Below, one piece after another: positions 39,724-39,798 of a DNA stretch of 39,798 bases; positions within the stretch are counted from its first letter, which is position 1, and every line of letters starts with the position of its first letter. The notes under the pieces are model-generated. The model saw only the letters and a list, made by a program, of their open reading frames with translations, did not search any database and was not told the DNA's origin. The DNA lies in contig NZ_JAIVFT010000026.1 of NCBI RefSeq assembly GCF_020829665.1, positions 1 through 39,798 on the forward strand, in the 5' to 3' direction. A program made the translations under genes and the position numbers. The DNA comes from Nostoc sp. CHAB 5824 (lineage in GTDB: Bacteria; Cyanobacteriota; Cyanobacteriia; Cyanobacteriales; Nostocaceae).

Positions 39724-39798
39724 TCATGAAATACCAGGATCATCAGCAGTTTTAATCTCTCGCAAAATTTGTTCGACTTGGTTAACTTTTTCACCCCT
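39724..39798 (-). CDS. C-terminal fragment of a gene entering from the right
   Basis: The minus strand reads an open frame from the window edge to TGA at 39724-39726. It encodes 24 residues (RGEKVNQVEQILREIKTADD, then PGIS). The amphipathic helix-like composition looks like a real protein end rather than noise, but it is too short to identify. Confidence 0.4.
   Translation of the reverse strand, partial: RGEKVNQVEQILREIKTADDPGIS

Overview
The window looks like chromosomal DNA of a filamentous, Nostoc-type heterocyst-group cyanobacterium. The evidence is the density of HIP1-type GCGATCGC octamers inside and between genes, heptanucleotide short tandem repeats between genes, two helical carotenoid proteins (homologues of the N-terminal domain of orange carotenoid protein), a RexT/thioredoxin pair whose Cys40-Cys41 matches the Nostoc regulator, and hopanoid genes. 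No rRNA, tRNA, CRISPR array, integrase or phage structural gene was seen.

Region 1 (1-10.0 kb, mostly minus strand) is a stress-protection block: manganese catalase, a Tat-exported Gfo/Idh/MocA oxidoreductase with a cupin, two paralogous zinc alcohol dehydrogenases on either side of a small exported protein, an SRPBCC membrane protein, a PfpI/DJ-1 protein fused to a ferritin-like helical domain, a DUF2267 protein, and a divergent DUF6335 protein. Region 2 (10.0-13.4 kb) has two helical carotenoid proteins separated by 1 kb of AT-rich DNA, a MITE-like element, and a ZIP-type transporter. Region 3 (13.7-17.0 kb) is hopanoid synthesis: squalene-hopene cyclase divergent from the HpnB-type glycosyltransferase, the latter interrupted in frame by a heptamer repeat. 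A two-gene AbiEii-like module follows (17.1-18.1 kb).

Region 4 (18.1-27.8 kb) is a redox and electrophile-handling run. RexT and trxA2 are divergent around a perfect palindrome. Then come, all on plus: an SDR, an old yellow enzyme, a nitroreductase, an MFS exporter, a tyrosine-less SDR, a methyltransferase, a glutathione S-transferase, a GNAT acetyltransferase and a second MFS exporter. Region 5 (28.0-34.3 kb) holds a lipid acyltransferase, a very AT-rich multi-spanning GT-C-like membrane protein, and a 1003-residue secreted protein with a lamin-tail domain. MoaD and a Uma2-type nuclease follow on minus.

Region 6 (35.8-39.3 kb, minus strand) is the most unusual part. Four consecutive genes all point to pyrimidine or nucleotide handling: a relative of the phage alpha-glutamyl/putrescinyl-thymine pyrophosphorylase / 5-hmdU-kinase-helical families, a DUF1643 protein, a MazG-type pyrophosphohydrolase with an extra C-terminal domain, and a membrane-anchored dCTP-deaminase-fold protein that lacks the catalytic glutamate. 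The last two overlap by ATGA. I propose it as a candidate nucleotide-based defence or DNA-base surveillance system.

A second striking theme is a family of 21-bp-periodic tandem repeats at four intergenic sites (3380, 13488, 21927, 27878). Most units hold a small inverted repeat. Three of the four arrays sit between G-rich and C-rich heptamer tracts, and one reads in frame into an MFS transporter gene.
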